A stretch of 64,000 bases of DNA from Streptomyces reniochalinae (GTDB lineage Bacteria; Actinomycetota; Actinomycetes; Streptomycetales; Streptomycetaceae). The notes beneath the pieces were generated by a model. It was given only the letters and a program-made list of their open reading frames with translations. It had not been told where the DNA came from and did not search any database. The position numbers and the translations under genes were made by a program. Positions 44,532-53,497 of the stretch are shown here, piece by piece. The stretch covers positions 1 to 64,000 of the forward strand of contig NZ_QOIM01000038.1 of the NCBI RefSeq assembly GCF_003323735.1. Reading direction: 5' to 3'. Each line of letters opens with the position of its first letter. The stretch's first letter is position 1.

Positions 44532-45847
44532 AGCGGACCGTGGGCGTCCAGGCCGGTGGCGCCGTCGCCGGATTCGCCGCGGACGCGCTGCTGGGCGATC
44601 CGCGGCGCGGCCACCCTGTCGCCGCCTTCGGCCGGGCCGCGGGCGCGTTGGAGCGTCGGATGTGGCGCGACGACCGCGGCGTGGGAGCGCTGTACGTGGC
44701 ACTGTGCGCGGGCGGCGCGATCGCGGTGGGACGCGCCGCGAGCACGGCTGCGGGGATCACCGCAGCCGACGGTGGCCCGCGGCGCGCCGAGGGCGCGTGG
44801 CGCGCCGCCACGGGCGAGGACCCAGCGCCCGGCACGGAGTTCGTGGCGCGGGGCATACGGGCGTTCGCCAAGCGGGGCGCAGGCGCGCTCACGAAGCCGG
44901 GCGCAGGCCCGCTCACGAAGCCGGGCACGGACGCACTCGCCAGGCCCGGCACGGACGCACTCGCCAGGCCCGGCACGGACGCACTCGCCAGGCCCGGCAC
45001 GGGCACGCTCGCGAGCCGGGGCATACGGGCGCTCGCGAAGCGCGGCGTGCGCAAGCGGGCGCGGGCGGCGGGATGTTCGCAGGTGTCCGCGGTGGCGGTG
45101 ACCGCCGCCGCCACGTGGGCCGTCCTCGGTGGTACGTCCCTCACGCGCGAGGCGCGCGCCGTGGCCGCGGCGCTGGAGGCCGGTGATCTGGAGCTGGCCC
45201 GCGAGCGGCTGCCCGCGCTGTGCGGCCGCGATCCGCTGGGGCTCGACGCGCGGGGCGTGGCCCGTGCGGTGGTCGAGTCCGTCGCGGAGAACACCTCGGA
45301 CGCCGTGGTCGGCGCCCTGGTGTGGGGCGCGCTGGCAGGTGTGCCGGGGATGCTGGGTTTCCGGGCGGTCAACACACTGGACGCGATGGTCGGTCACCGC
45401 TCGCCGCGCCACCGCAGGTTCGGCTGGGCCGCCGCCCGGCTGGACGACGCCGCGGGCTGGCCGGGGGCGCGGCTGACCGCCGTACTGGCCGCCGTGGCCG
45501 GGCCCGACCCGTGCGGCGCCCTGCGGGCGTGGCGGTCGGACGCGCACCGGCATCCGAGCCCCAACGCGGGGCCCGTCGAGGCGTCGTTCGCCGGGGCGCT
45601 CGGCGTGCGGCTCGGCGGGACGCTCTCCTACGGCGGACGCGTCGAGCACCGCCCGGCCTTGAACGGGCCCGGCCGCCAGGTGCGGACGGCTGACATCGAG
45701 CGGGCGGTGCGGTTGTCCCGCCGCGTCGGCGTGCTGGCGCTGGCGGTCTGCTGCGCGGTCGGCGCGGCCCGAGGCGCGGTACGAGGTGCGGTGGGTGGGA
45801 CGACGCGGCGCCCTCGGGGTGCCGGGAGCGCGGGAGGCGCACGGTGA
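44528..45847 (+). CDS. cobD: Adenosylcobinamide-phosphate synthase CobD/CbiB with repeat insert
   Basis: 439-aa membrane protein; the family is normally about 310-330 aa. It attaches the aminopropanol arm to adenosylcobyric acid. Family marks: DALLGDPRRGHPVAAFGRAA at the start, DLELARERLPALCGRDPLGL, VARAVVESVAENTSDAVVGA, and HPSPNAGPVEASFAGALGVR. Residues about 80-185 contain an insertion dominated by an octapeptide repeat (ALARPGTD, residues 136-159 and degenerate flanks). It overlaps cobQ by 4 nt (GTGA). Confidence 0.92.
   Translation: MKRTVGVQAGGAVAGFAADALLGDPRRGHPVAAFGRAAGALERRMWRDDRGVGALYVALCAGGAIAVGRAASTAAGITAADGGPRRAEGAWRAATGEDPAPGTEFVARGIRAFAKRGAGALTKPGAGPLTKPGTDALARPGTDALARPGTDALARPGTGTLASRGIRALAKRGVRKRARAAGCSQVSAVAVTAAATWAVLGGTSLTREARAVAAALEAGDLELARERLPALCGRDPLGLDARGVARAVVESVAENTSDAVVGALVWGALAGVPGMLGFRAVNTLDAMVGHRSPRHRRFGWAAARLDDAAGWPGARLTAVLAAVAGPDPCGALRAWRSDAHRHPSPNAGPVEASFAGALGVRLGGTLSYGGRVEHRPALNGPGRQVRTADIERAVRLSRRVGVLALAVCCAVGAARGAVRGAVGGTTRRPRGAGSAGGAR
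44933..45004 (+). repeat. 24-bp in-frame tandem repeat in cobD
   Basis: Three contiguous 24-bp units beginning GCACTCGCCAGG (44933, 44957, 44981); the third has one change. Degenerate copies extend to about 44860 and 45050. The unit equals eight codons. Confidence 0.92.
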
Positions 45848-47418
45848 GCGGCGGAGGCGGACTGCTGGTCGCGGGGACGACCTCGGACGCGGGCAAGAGC
45901 GTGGTGACGGCGGGCATCTGCCGCTGGCTGGCCCGCAAGGGGCTGCGCGTGGCGCCGTTCAAGGCGCAGAACATGTCGCTGAACTCCTACGTCACGCTCG
46001 ACGGCGCCGAGATCGGCCGGGCGCAGGCCATGCAGGCGGCGGCGGCCCGCACGGAGCCGAGCGCGCTGATGAACCCGGTGCTGCTGAAGCCGGGCAGCGA
46101 CCGCACCAGTCAAGTGGTGCTGCTGGGCAGGCCGGTGGGTGAGATGTCCGCGCAGGGCTACTTCGGCCGGCACACCGGCACATCCCAGGGTGTGCGGTTC
46201 GGGCGGCGCGAGGAGCTGCTGGAGACGGTGGCGGGCTGCCTGGAGGAGCTGCGGCGCACCCACGACGCGGTCGTCTGCGAGGGCGCGGGCAGCCCCGCGG
46301 AGATCAACCTGCGGCGCAGCGACATCGTCAACATGGGCCTGGCGCGGGCGTGCAGGCTGCCGGTCGTGGTGGTCGGCGACATCGACAGGGGCGGCGTCTT
46401 CGCCTCCCTGTTCGGCACGACGGCGCTGCTGGCCCCGGAGGACCAGGAGCTGGTCGCCGGCTACCTGGTGAACAAGTTCCGCGGCGACGTGACGCTGCTC
46501 GAGCCGGGCCTGGAGATGCTGCGCGGGCTGACGGGACGGCCGACGCTCGGGGTGCTGCCGTTCCGGCACGGTCTGGGCATCGACGAGGAGGACGGCCTGC
46601 GGGTCTCCCTGCGGGGCGCTGTGCGCGAGTCCTCCGTCGCGGCTCCGCACGGTGCCGACGTGCTGCGGGTCGCGGTGCTCGCGGTGCCGCTGATGTCGAA
46701 CTTCACCGACGTGGACGCGCTGGCGGCCGAGCCGGGTGTGGTGGTGCGCTTCTGCGACCGCCCCGAGGAGCTGGCCGACGCCGACCTGGTCGTCGTACCG
46801 GGCACGCGCGGGACGGTCAGGGCGCTGGAGTGGCTGCGCGAGCGCGGCCTGGCCGGCGCGGTGGCGCGGCGGGCCGCCGAGGGACGCCCTGTGCTGGGCA
46901 TCTGCGGCGGCTACCAGCTGCTCGGCGAGCAGATCGAGGACGAGGTCGAGTCGCGCGCAGGGCTGGTCGACGGGCTCGGACTGCTGCCCGTACGGGTGCG
47001 GTTCGCCCACGGCAAGACCCTCGCGCGTCCGCACGGCACGGCGCTGGGCGAGCCGGTGGAGGGCTACGAGATCCACCACGGGGTGGCCGACGTGCACGGC
47101 GGTGAGGGCTTCCTGAGCTCGGCGGGCGGCGAGGAGCTGGACGGGTGCCGGGTGGGGTCCGTGTGGGGCACCCACTGGCACGGTTCGCTGGAGTCGGACG
47201 GCTTCCGCCGCGCCTTCCTGCGCCGGGTCGCCGCCGACGCGGGCCGCGCCTTCGAGCCCGCGCCCGACACCCGGTTCGCCGCCCTGCGCGAGGAACAGCT
47301 CGACCGGCTGGGCGATCTGATCGAGGAGCACGCCGACACGGCGGCGCTGCTGCGCCTCGTCGAGGACGGAGTGCCGGAAGGACCGCTGCCGTTCGTGCCG
47401 CCGGGAGCGCCGCAGTGA
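45844..47418 (+). CDS. cobQ: Cobyric acid synthase CobQ
   Basis: 524-aa glutamine-dependent amidotransferase that amidates four side chains of adenosylcobyrinate a,c-diamide. N-terminal ATP-binding part (residues 1-235; VAGTTSDAGKSVVTAGIC, APFKAQNMSLNS, VVVGDIDRGGVFASL) and a C-terminal type 1 glutaminase-like domain with LGICGGYQLLGEQIED (nucleophile Cys) and SVWGTHWHGSLESDG (His). The GTG start overlaps the cobD stop. Confidence 0.96.
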   Translation: MSGGGGLLVAGTTSDAGKSVVTAGICRWLARKGLRVAPFKAQNMSLNSYVTLDGAEIGRAQAMQAAAARTEPSALMNPVLLKPGSDRTSQVVLLGRPVGEMSAQGYFGRHTGTSQGVRFGRREELLETVAGCLEELRRTHDAVVCEGAGSPAEINLRRSDIVNMGLARACRLPVVVVGDIDRGGVFASLFGTTALLAPEDQELVAGYLVNKFRGDVTLLEPGLEMLRGLTGRPTLGVLPFRHGLGIDEEDGLRVSLRGAVRESSVAAPHGADVLRVAVLAVPLMSNFTDVDALAAEPGVVVRFCDRPEELADADLVVVPGTRGTVRALEWLRERGLAGAVARRAAEGRPVLGICGGYQLLGEQIEDEVESRAGLVDGLGLLPVRVRFAHGKTLARPHGTALGEPVEGYEIHHGVADVHGGEGFLSSAGGEELDGCRVGSVWGTHWHGSLESDGFRRAFLRRVAADAGRAFEPAPDTRFAALREEQLDRLGDLIEEHADTAALLRLVEDGVPEGPLPFVPPGAPQ

Positions 47419-47592
47419 AGGCTCCGCGGTCTTGGAACCCCCACATCGGTGGGGAGCACAGTGCCCGAACCGCTCTCGAGTTCGCGGTGCCCGGATCACC
47501 CCCGCGACGGCGAGGAGCAGGAGCTCCACACTCGCGGTTGCCTGCCCGTGAGCCCGACCTGTTCGATCCAAGCCACTCGAAGGAGTGACCGC

Positions 47593-49761
47593 GTGACGCC
47601 CCCCTATCCCTTCACAGCCCTCGTCGGCCAAGCCGACTTGCAGCTTTCCCTCCTGCTCAACGCCGTCTCCCCTGCCATTGGCGGCGTCCTGGTGCGCGGC
47701 GAGAAAGGCACGGCGAAGAGCACGGCCGTCAGGGCCGTCTCGGCGCTGCTGCCCGACGTGCGGGTCGTGCCCGGCTGCCGCTTCTCCTGCGACCCCGCCG
47801 CACCCGACCCGGACTGCCCCGACGGCCCGCACGCGGGCACCGACCCGGACGCGGCCGAGGCCCGCCCGGCGCGGATGGTGGAGCTCCCGGTCGGCGCCTC
47901 GGAGGACCGGCTGGTGGGCGCGCTCGACATCGAGCGGGCGCTGTCGGAGGGCGTGAAGGCGTTCGAGCCGGGGCTGCTGGCGGACGCGCACCGGGGCGTG
48001 CTGTACGTGGACGAGGTCAACCTCCTCCACGACCACCTGGTCGACCTGCTGCTCGACGCCGCCGCGATGGGCGCCTCCTACGTGGAGCGCGAGGGCGTCT
48101 CCGTACGGCACGCGTCCCGCTTCCTGCTGGTGGGCACGATGAACCCCGAGGAGGGTGAGCTGCGCCCCCAGCTTCTCGACAGGTTCGGGCTGACGGTGGA
48201 GGTGGCGGCCTCGCGCGAGCCGGACGAGCGGGTGGAGGTCGTACGGCGCCGGCTGGCCTACGACGCCGGCCCCGAGGGGTTCGCGGCGCGCTGGGCCGAC
48301 GAGGAGCGGCTGCTGCGCGAGCGCATCGTGGCGGCCCGCGCGCTGCTGCCGAAGGTGCGCCTCGGGGACGCCGCGCTGCGGCAGATCGCCGCGACCTGCG
48401 CGGCGTTCGAGGTGGACGGCATGCGTGCCGATCTGGTGATGGCCCGCACGGCGACCGCGCTGGCGGCGTGGGCGGGGCGCGGGGAGGTGGAGCAGACGGA
48501 CGTACGGCAGGCCGCGCTGCTGGCTCTCCCGCACCGGCGCAGGCGCAACCCCTTCGACGCGCCGGGGCTGGACGAGGAGAAGCTGGACCGGACGCTGGAG
48601 GAGAACGCCCCCGAGGACGACGGTCCCGGGCCCGAAGGGCCTGAGGGCGACGGGCCCGGGAACGGAGCACCGGACGACGGCGGCGACGGGGGGCCCGAGG
48701 GCGGCCCCGGCGGCGGCATCCCCCCGCAGTCCCACCCCCACGACGCTCCGCAGGACGACGCACGGGACGACGCGCACGAGGGGGCCGAGCGCGGGACGGC
48801 CGGCCCCGAGGAGGCCGCTGCCCCGCAGCAGGCCGACGGGTCGCCGTCAGGACAGCCCGCAGGCGGGGACTGCGGGGAGCCCGATCCGCGGGCCCAGGCC
48901 GCCGCGCAGCAGCCCACAGCTGAGACGGGTGAGCCGTTCAAGGCGCGCGTTTTGACCGTCCCAGGGCTCGGTGAGGGCGCGGCCGGGCGGCGCTCACGTG
49001 CCCGTACGGCACACGGCCGCACCACGGGGGCGCGCCGCCCCCACGGCGCGCTCGGCAAGCTGCACCTGGCGGCCACCGTGCAGGCGGCGGCGCCGTACCA
49101 GCGCGCGCGGGGGCGCAGCGGAAGCGGCCTGGTGGTGCGCCGCGACGACCTGCGGGAAGCGGTGCGGGAGGGCCGCGAGGGCAACCTGGTGCTGTTCGTG
49201 GTGGACGCGTCGGGCTCGATGGCGGCGCGGCAGCGGATGAGCGCGGTCAAGGGCGCGGTCCTGTCGCTGCTGCTGGACGCCTACCAGCGCCGCGACAAGG
49301 TCGGCCTGGTGACGTTCCGGCGACAGGACGCGGAGGTGGCACTGCCGCCGACGTCGTCCGTGGACGCGGCCGCCGCCCGTCTCGAGTCGCTGCCGACCGG
49401 GGGCCGCACGCCGCTGGCGGCCGGCCTCCTGCGGGCACGTGAGGTGCTGCGCGTGGAGCGGCTGCGGGACCCGGCGCGGCGCCCGCTGCTGGTGACCGTC
49501 ACCGACGGGAGGGCGACGGGCGGCCCCGAGCCGCTGGTGCGCACCCGGCAGGCGGCGGGGGCGCTGGCGGCTGACGGCATCGCCTCGGTGGTCGTGGACT
49601 GCGAGGCCGGACACGTACGGCTGGGGCTGGCGGCCCAGCTGGCCGCCCAACTGGGCGGCGAGTCGGTCACGCTGGACGCGTTGCGCGCGGACTCGGTGGC
49701 CGAACTCGTCCGCCACACCACGGACGCCAGGGATTCCAGGAACGCACGGAGGGCCGCGTAA
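47593..49761 (+). CDS. Fused BchI-BchD-type chelatase subunit (putative cobaltochelatase)
   Basis: 722-aa AAA+ and von Willebrand A fusion. ATPase: Walker A VRGEKGTAKST, Walker B VLYVDEVNLLHDHLVD, sensor region FLLVGTMNPEEGELRPQLLD. An acidic, Pro/Gly-rich linker follows (about 345-470). C-terminal vWA with MIDAS DASGSMAARQRMSAVKGA and VTVTDGRATGG. It normally works with a large CobN/ChlH subunit, absent from this window, to insert Co2+ (or Mg2+) into a tetrapyrrole. GTG with AAGGAG 7 nt upstream; its stop overlaps cobO (TAATG). Confidence 0.9.
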   Translation: MTPPYPFTALVGQADLQLSLLLNAVSPAIGGVLVRGEKGTAKSTAVRAVSALLPDVRVVPGCRFSCDPAAPDPDCPDGPHAGTDPDAAEARPARMVELPVGASEDRLVGALDIERALSEGVKAFEPGLLADAHRGVLYVDEVNLLHDHLVDLLLDAAAMGASYVEREGVSVRHASRFLLVGTMNPEEGELRPQLLDRFGLTVEVAASREPDERVEVVRRRLAYDAGPEGFAARWADEERLLRERIVAARALLPKVRLGDAALRQIAATCAAFEVDGMRADLVMARTATALAAWAGRGEVEQTDVRQAALLALPHRRRRNPFDAPGLDEEKLDRTLEENAPEDDGPGPEGPEGDGPGNGAPDDGGDGGPEGGPGGGIPPQSHPHDAPQDDARDDAHEGAERGTAGPEEAAAPQQADGSPSGQPAGGDCGEPDPRAQAAAQQPTAETGEPFKARVLTVPGLGEGAAGRRSRARTAHGRTTGARRPHGALGKLHLAATVQAAAPYQRARGRSGSGLVVRRDDLREAVREGREGNLVLFVVDASGSMAARQRMSAVKGAVLSLLLDAYQRRDKVGLVTFRRQDAEVALPPTSSVDAAAARLESLPTGGRTPLAAGLLRAREVLRVERLRDPARRPLLVTVTDGRATGGPEPLVRTRQAAGALAADGIASVVVDCEAGHVRLGLAAQLAAQLGGESVTLDALRADSVAELVRHTTDARDSRNARRAA

Positions 49762-50369
49762 TGCCGAAGGGACAGCCGAGTGTCGTACCCGCTGACGGTC
49801 TCACCACGCGTCAGCGCCGCAACCGGCCGCTGGTCGCGGTGCACACGGGGACCGGCAAGGGCAAGTCGACGGCCGCTTTCGGGCTGGCGCTGCGGGCGTG
49901 GAACCAGGGATGGCCCCTCGGGGTGTTCCAGTTCGTGAAGTCGGCCAAGTGGAAGGTCGGCGAGGAGCGTGCGCTCAAGGTGCTCGGTGAGACGGGCGAG
50001 GGCGGCAGCGTGACGTGGCACAAGATGGGCGAGGGCTGGTCGTGGATCCAGCGCAACGTCGCCGACGGCGAGATGAGCAGCGAGGCCGCCGCCCGCGAGG
50101 GCTGGGAGCAGGTCAAGCGCGATCTGGCCGCCGAGACGTACAGGATGCTGGTGCTGGACGAGTTCGCCTACCCGATGCACTGGGGCTGGGTGGACGTGCA
50201 CGAGGTGGTGTCCGTCCTGCGGGACCGCCCCGGTACCCAGCACGTCGTCGTCACGGGCCGGAACGCGCCGCGGGAGCTGGTCGACGCGGCGGACCTGGTG
50301 ACCGACTTCTCGAAGGTGAAGCACCCGATGGACGCCGGCCAGAAGGGCCAGAAGGGCATCGAATGGTGA
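49761..50369 (+). CDS. cobO: Cob(I)yrinic acid a,c-diamide adenosyltransferase CobO
   Basis: 202-aa CobO/BtuR-type ATP:corrinoid adenosyltransferase forming the Co-C bond. P-loop VHTGTGKGKSTAAFGLALRA, GVFQFVKSAKWKVGEE, LVLDEFAYPMHWGWVD and HVVVTGRNAPRELVDAADLV. The ATG overlaps the chelatase stop codon by one base, indicating coupled translation. Confidence 0.96.
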   Translation: MPKGQPSVVPADGLTTRQRRNRPLVAVHTGTGKGKSTAAFGLALRAWNQGWPLGVFQFVKSAKWKVGEERALKVLGETGEGGSVTWHKMGEGWSWIQRNVADGEMSSEAAAREGWEQVKRDLAAETYRMLVLDEFAYPMHWGWVDVHEVVSVLRDRPGTQHVVVTGRNAPRELVDAADLVTDFSKVKHPMDAGQKGQKGIEW

Positions 50370-50400
50370 CCGCCGCGCAGGGTGCGGCAGGGGACGCCGC

Positions 50401-51795
50401 GTGATCCGCACGCCGCGGCTGGTGATCGCGGCGCCGTCCTCGGGCAGCGGCAAGACGACGGTGGCGACCGGGCTGATGGCCGCCTTCGCCGCACGCGGCC
50501 TGACCGTCTCGCCGCACAAGGTCGGCCCCGACTACATCGATCCGGGCTACCACGCGCTGGCGACCGGCCGGGCGGGACGCAACCTGGACGCCTACCTGTG
50601 CGGCCCCGAGCGGATCGCCCCGCTGTTCGCACACGGTGCGGCGGGGGCCGACCTGGCCGTCGTCGAGGGCGTGATGGGCCTCTACGACGGTGCCGCCGGG
50701 CAGGGCGAGCTGGCCTCGACGGCACACGTGGCCAAGCTGCTGCGGGCGCCGGTCGTGCTCGTGGTGGACGCCTCCTCGCAGTCCAGGTCGGTCGCCGCGC
50801 TGGTGCACGGCTTCGCCTCCTGGGACCCGAGGGTGCGGGTCGCGGGCGTGGTGCTCAACAAGGTGGGATCCGACCGCCACGAGGAGCTGCTCAAAGAGGC
50901 GCTGGAGGGTACGGGGGTGCCCGTGCTGGGCGTGCTGCGCCGCACGAAGGTGGTGCGGGCGCCCTCCCGCCATCTGGGCCTGGTGCCGGTGGCCGAGCGG
51001 CGCACGGAGGCCGTGGAGTCGGTGGCGGCGCTCGCCCGGCGGGTGCGCGAGGGCTGCGACCTGGACGCGCTGCTCGCCCTGGCACGGCAGGCGCCGACGC
51101 TGCCGGAAGCGGCCTGGGACCCGGCGCGCGAAGCGGGCGCGGAGCCGGCGCGCGAAGCGGGGGCTGAGCCGGCCTCCGGTGCGCCCAGGATCGCCGTGGC
51201 GAGCGGCGAGGCGTTCACGTTCTCCTACGCCGAGCACGCGGAGCTGTTGCGCGCCGCGGGCGCCGAGGTCGTCGGCTTCGACCCGCTGCGCGACGAGGCG
51301 CTGCCGGACGGGACGGCGGGCCTCGTCATCGGCGGCGGCTTCCCCGAGGTGTACGCACCTGAGTTGTCCGAAAATCGACCCCTGCGCGAGCAGATCGCGG
51401 CCTTCGAGGGCCCTGTCGCGGCCGAGTGCGCCGGACTGCTGTACCTGGCGCGGGAACTGGACGGCACACCCATGTGCGGGGTGCTCGACGCGCGGGGACG
51501 AATGGCGGAACGCCTCACGCTGGGCTACCGCGAGGCGGTCGCCGTCGCCGACAGCGCCCTCGCCCAGGCGGGCACCCGGGTACGCGGCCACGAGTTCCAC
51601 CGCACCGAGCTGACGCCCGGCGCGGGGCCGGTGCCCGCCTGGGGGCTGGTGCGGCCGAAGCGGCGCACCGAAGGCTTCGTGCAGGGCCCCGTGCACGCCT
51701 CCTACCTGCACGTGCACTGGGCGTCCTCGCCCGGCACGGCGAGCCGGTTCACGGCCGCCTGCGCGCGGCACCAGGAAGCCCGGAGCGCCGCGTGA
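50401..51795 (+). CDS. cobB: Cobyrinate a,c-diamide synthase CobB/CbiA
   Basis: 464-aa ATP- and glutamine-dependent enzyme amidating the a and c carboxylates. P-loop VIAAPSSGSGKTTVATGLMA, VVEGVMGLYDGA; C-terminal glutaminase-like domain with GGGFPEVYAPELSENRPLRE, Cys in VAAECAGLLYLARELDG and a His-containing end (SYLHVHWASSPG). The inter-domain linker has an AREAGAEP duplication (about residues 243-262). GTG start 31 nt after cobO. Confidence 0.95.
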   Translation: MIRTPRLVIAAPSSGSGKTTVATGLMAAFAARGLTVSPHKVGPDYIDPGYHALATGRAGRNLDAYLCGPERIAPLFAHGAAGADLAVVEGVMGLYDGAAGQGELASTAHVAKLLRAPVVLVVDASSQSRSVAALVHGFASWDPRVRVAGVVLNKVGSDRHEELLKEALEGTGVPVLGVLRRTKVVRAPSRHLGLVPVAERRTEAVESVAALARRVREGCDLDALLALARQAPTLPEAAWDPAREAGAEPAREAGAEPASGAPRIAVASGEAFTFSYAEHAELLRAAGAEVVGFDPLRDEALPDGTAGLVIGGGFPEVYAPELSENRPLREQIAAFEGPVAAECAGLLYLARELDGTPMCGVLDARGRMAERLTLGYREAVAVADSALAQAGTRVRGHEFHRTELTPGAGPVPAWGLVRPKRRTEGFVQGPVHASYLHVHWASSPGTASRFTAACARHQEARSAA

Positions 51796-52277
51796 ACCCG
51801 CTGGGACCGCCCCGGGGCGCCGACGGCGCGGGACCGAGGCTCCTCACCCTCGGCGTGGGCACCTGCGCGGGCGTGGCGGCCGAAGAGGTGCTGGACCTGG
51901 TGCGGGGCGTCCTGGCCGCCGCGGGGCTGACGGAGAGTGACGTGGCGGCGCTGGCGACCGTGCAGGCCCGCGCGGAGGAACCCGGGCTGCTGGCCGCCGC
52001 CCGCCGGGCGGGGCTGCCGCTGCTCGCCTACGACGCGCTCGCCCTGGCCCGCGTCCGGGTGCCGCACCCCTCGGACTTCTCCCGTGCGGCCGTCGGCACC
52101 CCCTCCGTCGCCGAGGCGGCGGCGCTGCTGGCCGCGGGCGGTGGCGACGGCTCCCACGTCGGGGGCGGCGCCCCCGTGCTGCTGGTGCCCAAGACGCTGG
52201 CACGCCCTGAGGGCGGCGGCCCCGCGCGGGCCACCGCCGCGCTCGCGGCGATCGCCGTACCGGGGAGGGGCCGATGA
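51792..52277 (+). CDS. CobE/CbiG-C-like cobalamin biosynthesis protein
   Basis: 161-aa protein of the CobE/CbiG C-terminal type: LTLGVGTCAGVAAEEVLDLV, then ATVQARAEEPGLLAAARRAG, DFSRAAVGTPSVAEAAALLA and VLLVPKTLARPEGG. CbiG opens the ring lactone in the anaerobic pathway through its other domain; the isolated C-terminal domain has no agreed activity. GTG start overlaps the cobB stop (GTGA); the frame is open upstream inside cobB only as a shadow. Confidence 0.85.
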   Translation: MNPLGPPRGADGAGPRLLTLGVGTCAGVAAEEVLDLVRGVLAAAGLTESDVAALATVQARAEEPGLLAAARRAGLPLLAYDALALARVRVPHPSDFSRAAVGTPSVAEAAALLAAGGGDGSHVGGGAPVLLVPKTLARPEGGGPARATAALAAIAVPGRGR

Positions 52278-53404
52278 CCACCCACGGGACCGCCGCGCAC
52301 GGCGCACCGGGCCGCGGAGCGCAGGCCCCGGGGCCCTGCGCCGCCACGCTGCGCCACCACGGTGACGCCGAAGTGCGGGGCGCGGGCGCCGCTTTGACCG
52401 ACCTCGCCGTCAACGTCCGTACCGGCACTCCCCCGGCCTGGCTGAAAGAGCGGCTGGCCGCCTCGCTGGACTCTCTCGCCGCCTACCCGGACAGCGGACC
52501 CGCACGCCGCGCGGTGGCCGCGCGGCACGGGCTGGCGGAGGAACAGGTGCTGCTGACGGCCGGCGCGGCAGAGGCGTTCGTCCTGCTGGCCCGCGCCCTG
52601 ACCGCGCTCCGCCCGGTGGTGGTGCACCCGCAGTTCACCGAGCCCGAGGCCGCGCTGCGGGACGCGGGGCACCAGGTACGGCGGGTGCTGCTACGCCCCG
52701 AGCGCGCCTTCCGGCTGGAGCCCGGGGACGTCCCCGAAGAGGCCGACCTGGTGGTCGTCGGCAACCCCACCAACCCGACCTCCGTGCTGCACCCCGCTGC
52801 CGGCCTGGCGCGCCTCGCCCGCACAGGGCGCACGCTGGTCGTCGACGAGGCGTTCGTCGACGCGGTGCCCGGCGAGCGCGCGTCGCTCGTACCGCTGCTG
52901 GACGAGTTGCCGGGCCGTACGGTCGTGCTGCGCAGCCTCACCAAGACCTGGGGGCTGGCCGGGCTGCGGGTCGGCTACGCGCTCAGCGACCCGGACACCG
53001 TGCGGGCACTGGCACACCACCAGCCCCTGTGGCCCGTCTCGGCGCCCGCGCTGACGGCCGCGCAGGCGTGCAGCGCACCCGAGGCGCTGGCCGAGGCGGA
53101 GGCGGCGGCGCACCGGTTCACGCGGGACCGTGCGCACCTTCTCCAGCGGCTGGCCACGCTGCGCAGCGCGGGCGTCCGCGAGGCCACGCCGGACCCGCGG
53201 GGCCCGTTCCTGCTGGTCGGCCACCCGCGGGCCGCGACCGTGCGGGCCCGGCTGCGGGAGCTGGGGTTCGCGGTACGGCGCGGTGACACCTTCCCGGGTC
53301 TGGGCACCGGATGGTTCCGGATGGCGGTACGGGACCGGGAGACCACCGACCGTTTCACCGCGGCGCTCGGCGAGGTGCTGGAGTCACTGCCCGCGGACCG
53401 CTGA
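52274..53404 (+). CDS. cobC: PLP-dependent aminotransferase-like CobC protein
   Basis: 376-aa fold-type I PLP enzyme related to histidinol-phosphate aminotransferase and threonine-phosphate decarboxylase. VNVRTGTPPAWLKERLAASL, VVVGNPTNPTSVLHPAAGLA, VVDEAFVDAVPGE and the PLP-Lys loop RSLTKTWGLAGLRVGYALS. In cob operons it supplies the aminopropanol (phosphate) arm that CobD attaches. The ATG overlaps the upstream stop (ATGA). Last gene of the tightly overlapped cob run. Confidence 0.92.
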   Translation: MTTHGTAAHGAPGRGAQAPGPCAATLRHHGDAEVRGAGAALTDLAVNVRTGTPPAWLKERLAASLDSLAAYPDSGPARRAVAARHGLAEEQVLLTAGAAEAFVLLARALTALRPVVVHPQFTEPEAALRDAGHQVRRVLLRPERAFRLEPGDVPEEADLVVVGNPTNPTSVLHPAAGLARLARTGRTLVVDEAFVDAVPGERASLVPLLDELPGRTVVLRSLTKTWGLAGLRVGYALSDPDTVRALAHHQPLWPVSAPALTAAQACSAPEALAEAEAAAHRFTRDRAHLLQRLATLRSAGVREATPDPRGPFLLVGHPRAATVRARLRELGFAVRRGDTFPGLGTGWFRMAVRDRETTDRFTAALGEVLESLPADR

Positions 53405-53497
53405 GCGGACGGCGAGAACACCCGCCCTGTGCCCGCACCGTCCGGCGCCTGATCGAATGGGGGCAGCCACCCCACCGCCCACTCCAGGAGGTCTGGA

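Noticed and set aside
44860..45055. Possible CRISPR array
   Set aside because: Repeats are directly contiguous with no unique spacers, are 24 bp and in frame inside cobD; this is a coding minisatellite.
47419..47592. Second riboswitch or small gene between cobQ and the chelatase
   Set aside because: Only a 6-bp hairpin (CCCCAC/GTGGGG) and an in-frame extension of the chelatase; none of the conserved B12 riboswitch boxes is present.
45628..48777. A 1,049-aa open frame on the minus strand opposite cobQ and the chelatase gene
   Set aside because: It mirrors the third-position GC bias of the real plus-strand genes, is Arg/Ala/Pro/His-rich, and has no domain; cobQ and the chelatase are unmistakable.
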